From NCBI GenBank assembly GCA_965153355.1, contig OZ231127.1:21018001-21082000 (forward strand): a stretch of DNA of 64,000 bases, in the 5' to 3' direction. The position numbers were made by a program, and so were the translations under genes. This DNA is from Flaccisagitta enflata. Lineage: Eukaryota > Chaetognatha > Sagittoidea > Aphragmophora. Positions 63,815 to 64,000 of this stretch are shown here, piece after piece (position 1 is the first letter of the stretch; every line of letters starts with the position of its first letter). The notes below the pieces were generated by a model that saw only the letters and a list, made by a program, of their open reading frames with translations, was not told the DNA's origin and ran no database searches.

Positions 63815-64000
63815 CAAGTAGTACGGGGTTACAATATTGTCGTGAACGGTTGGGCAGTAGCATACGCTCCTCTCTGTAAACGCGCCCCCACGCAGGGTGG
63901 AAATGCTTCCCATTTCACTTGCGAACACGCAACTCTATAAGAGGCTTTGTCCGTCCGTTGGTCTGTTGGTCCGTCACGCTCAAGTCGAAAACCCAAACAA
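63815..64000. repeat. Two B-repeat fragments at the window end
   Basis: A reversed B 3' end (GTACGGGGTTACAATATTGT..GGTTGGGCAGTAGC) is followed by a forward B head (GCGAACACGCAACTCTATAA, GAGGCTTTGTCCGTCC) from about 63,923, cut off by the window edge. Confidence 0.75.

Overview
This window reads as nuclear DNA of an invertebrate animal. The protein-coding genes are cut by GT-AG introns with consistent phases. One protein carries a pericentrin/AKAP450-type PACT centrosomal targeting domain, and another is a globin-X-like globin; both point to Metazoa. No species can be named from the sequence. Most of the window is repeat: long GA/TC and CA tracts, minisatellites, short transposons with TA target duplications, and several interspersed families headed by stem-loops.

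The dominant structure is a large inverted duplication. Positions about 1,305-12,288 recur in reverse orientation at about 34,106-44,245, with a 21.8-kb spacer between. Each arm carries a complete three-exon globin gene and the first four coding exons of a pericentrin-like gene. In the left arm the pericentrin-like gene is on the minus strand and runs off the left edge. In the right arm it is on the plus strand and continues outside the arm to a stop at 60,824. There, 23 exons chain in frame into a 1,526-residue protein with coiled coils and a C-terminal PACT domain. The arms differ by a few percent and by at least six arm-private insertions, which give filled/empty-site evidence for the exact ends of several mobile elements.

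The spacer (12.3-34.1 kb) holds a possible small gene near 13.6 kb, a single-exon 835-codon ORF for a disordered protein (16,653-19,160), three orphan coiled-coil exons (20,294-21,012), one or two further possible exons (29.7 and 31.5 kb), and dense repeats. After the pericentrin-like gene come two more TA-flanked or hairpin elements and the 5' part of a TPR/SNAP-like gene (63,013 onward).

The most unusual content is a set of interspersed families that share architecture rather than sequence. Each opens with a short stem-loop, continues into a CCGT-, CTC- or GTC-type microsatellite or a tandem core, and in several cases ends with sequence complementary to its own start. Across four subfamilies the first stem differs in sequence but stays base-paired (AGTTGC/GCAACT, AGTCGCGT/ACGCGACT, AGATGCG/CGCATCT, AGGTGC/GCACCT), each followed by CTATA. 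This looks like compensatory change in a structured mobile element. No transposase, reverse transcriptase, tRNA, rRNA or CRISPR array was recognised.
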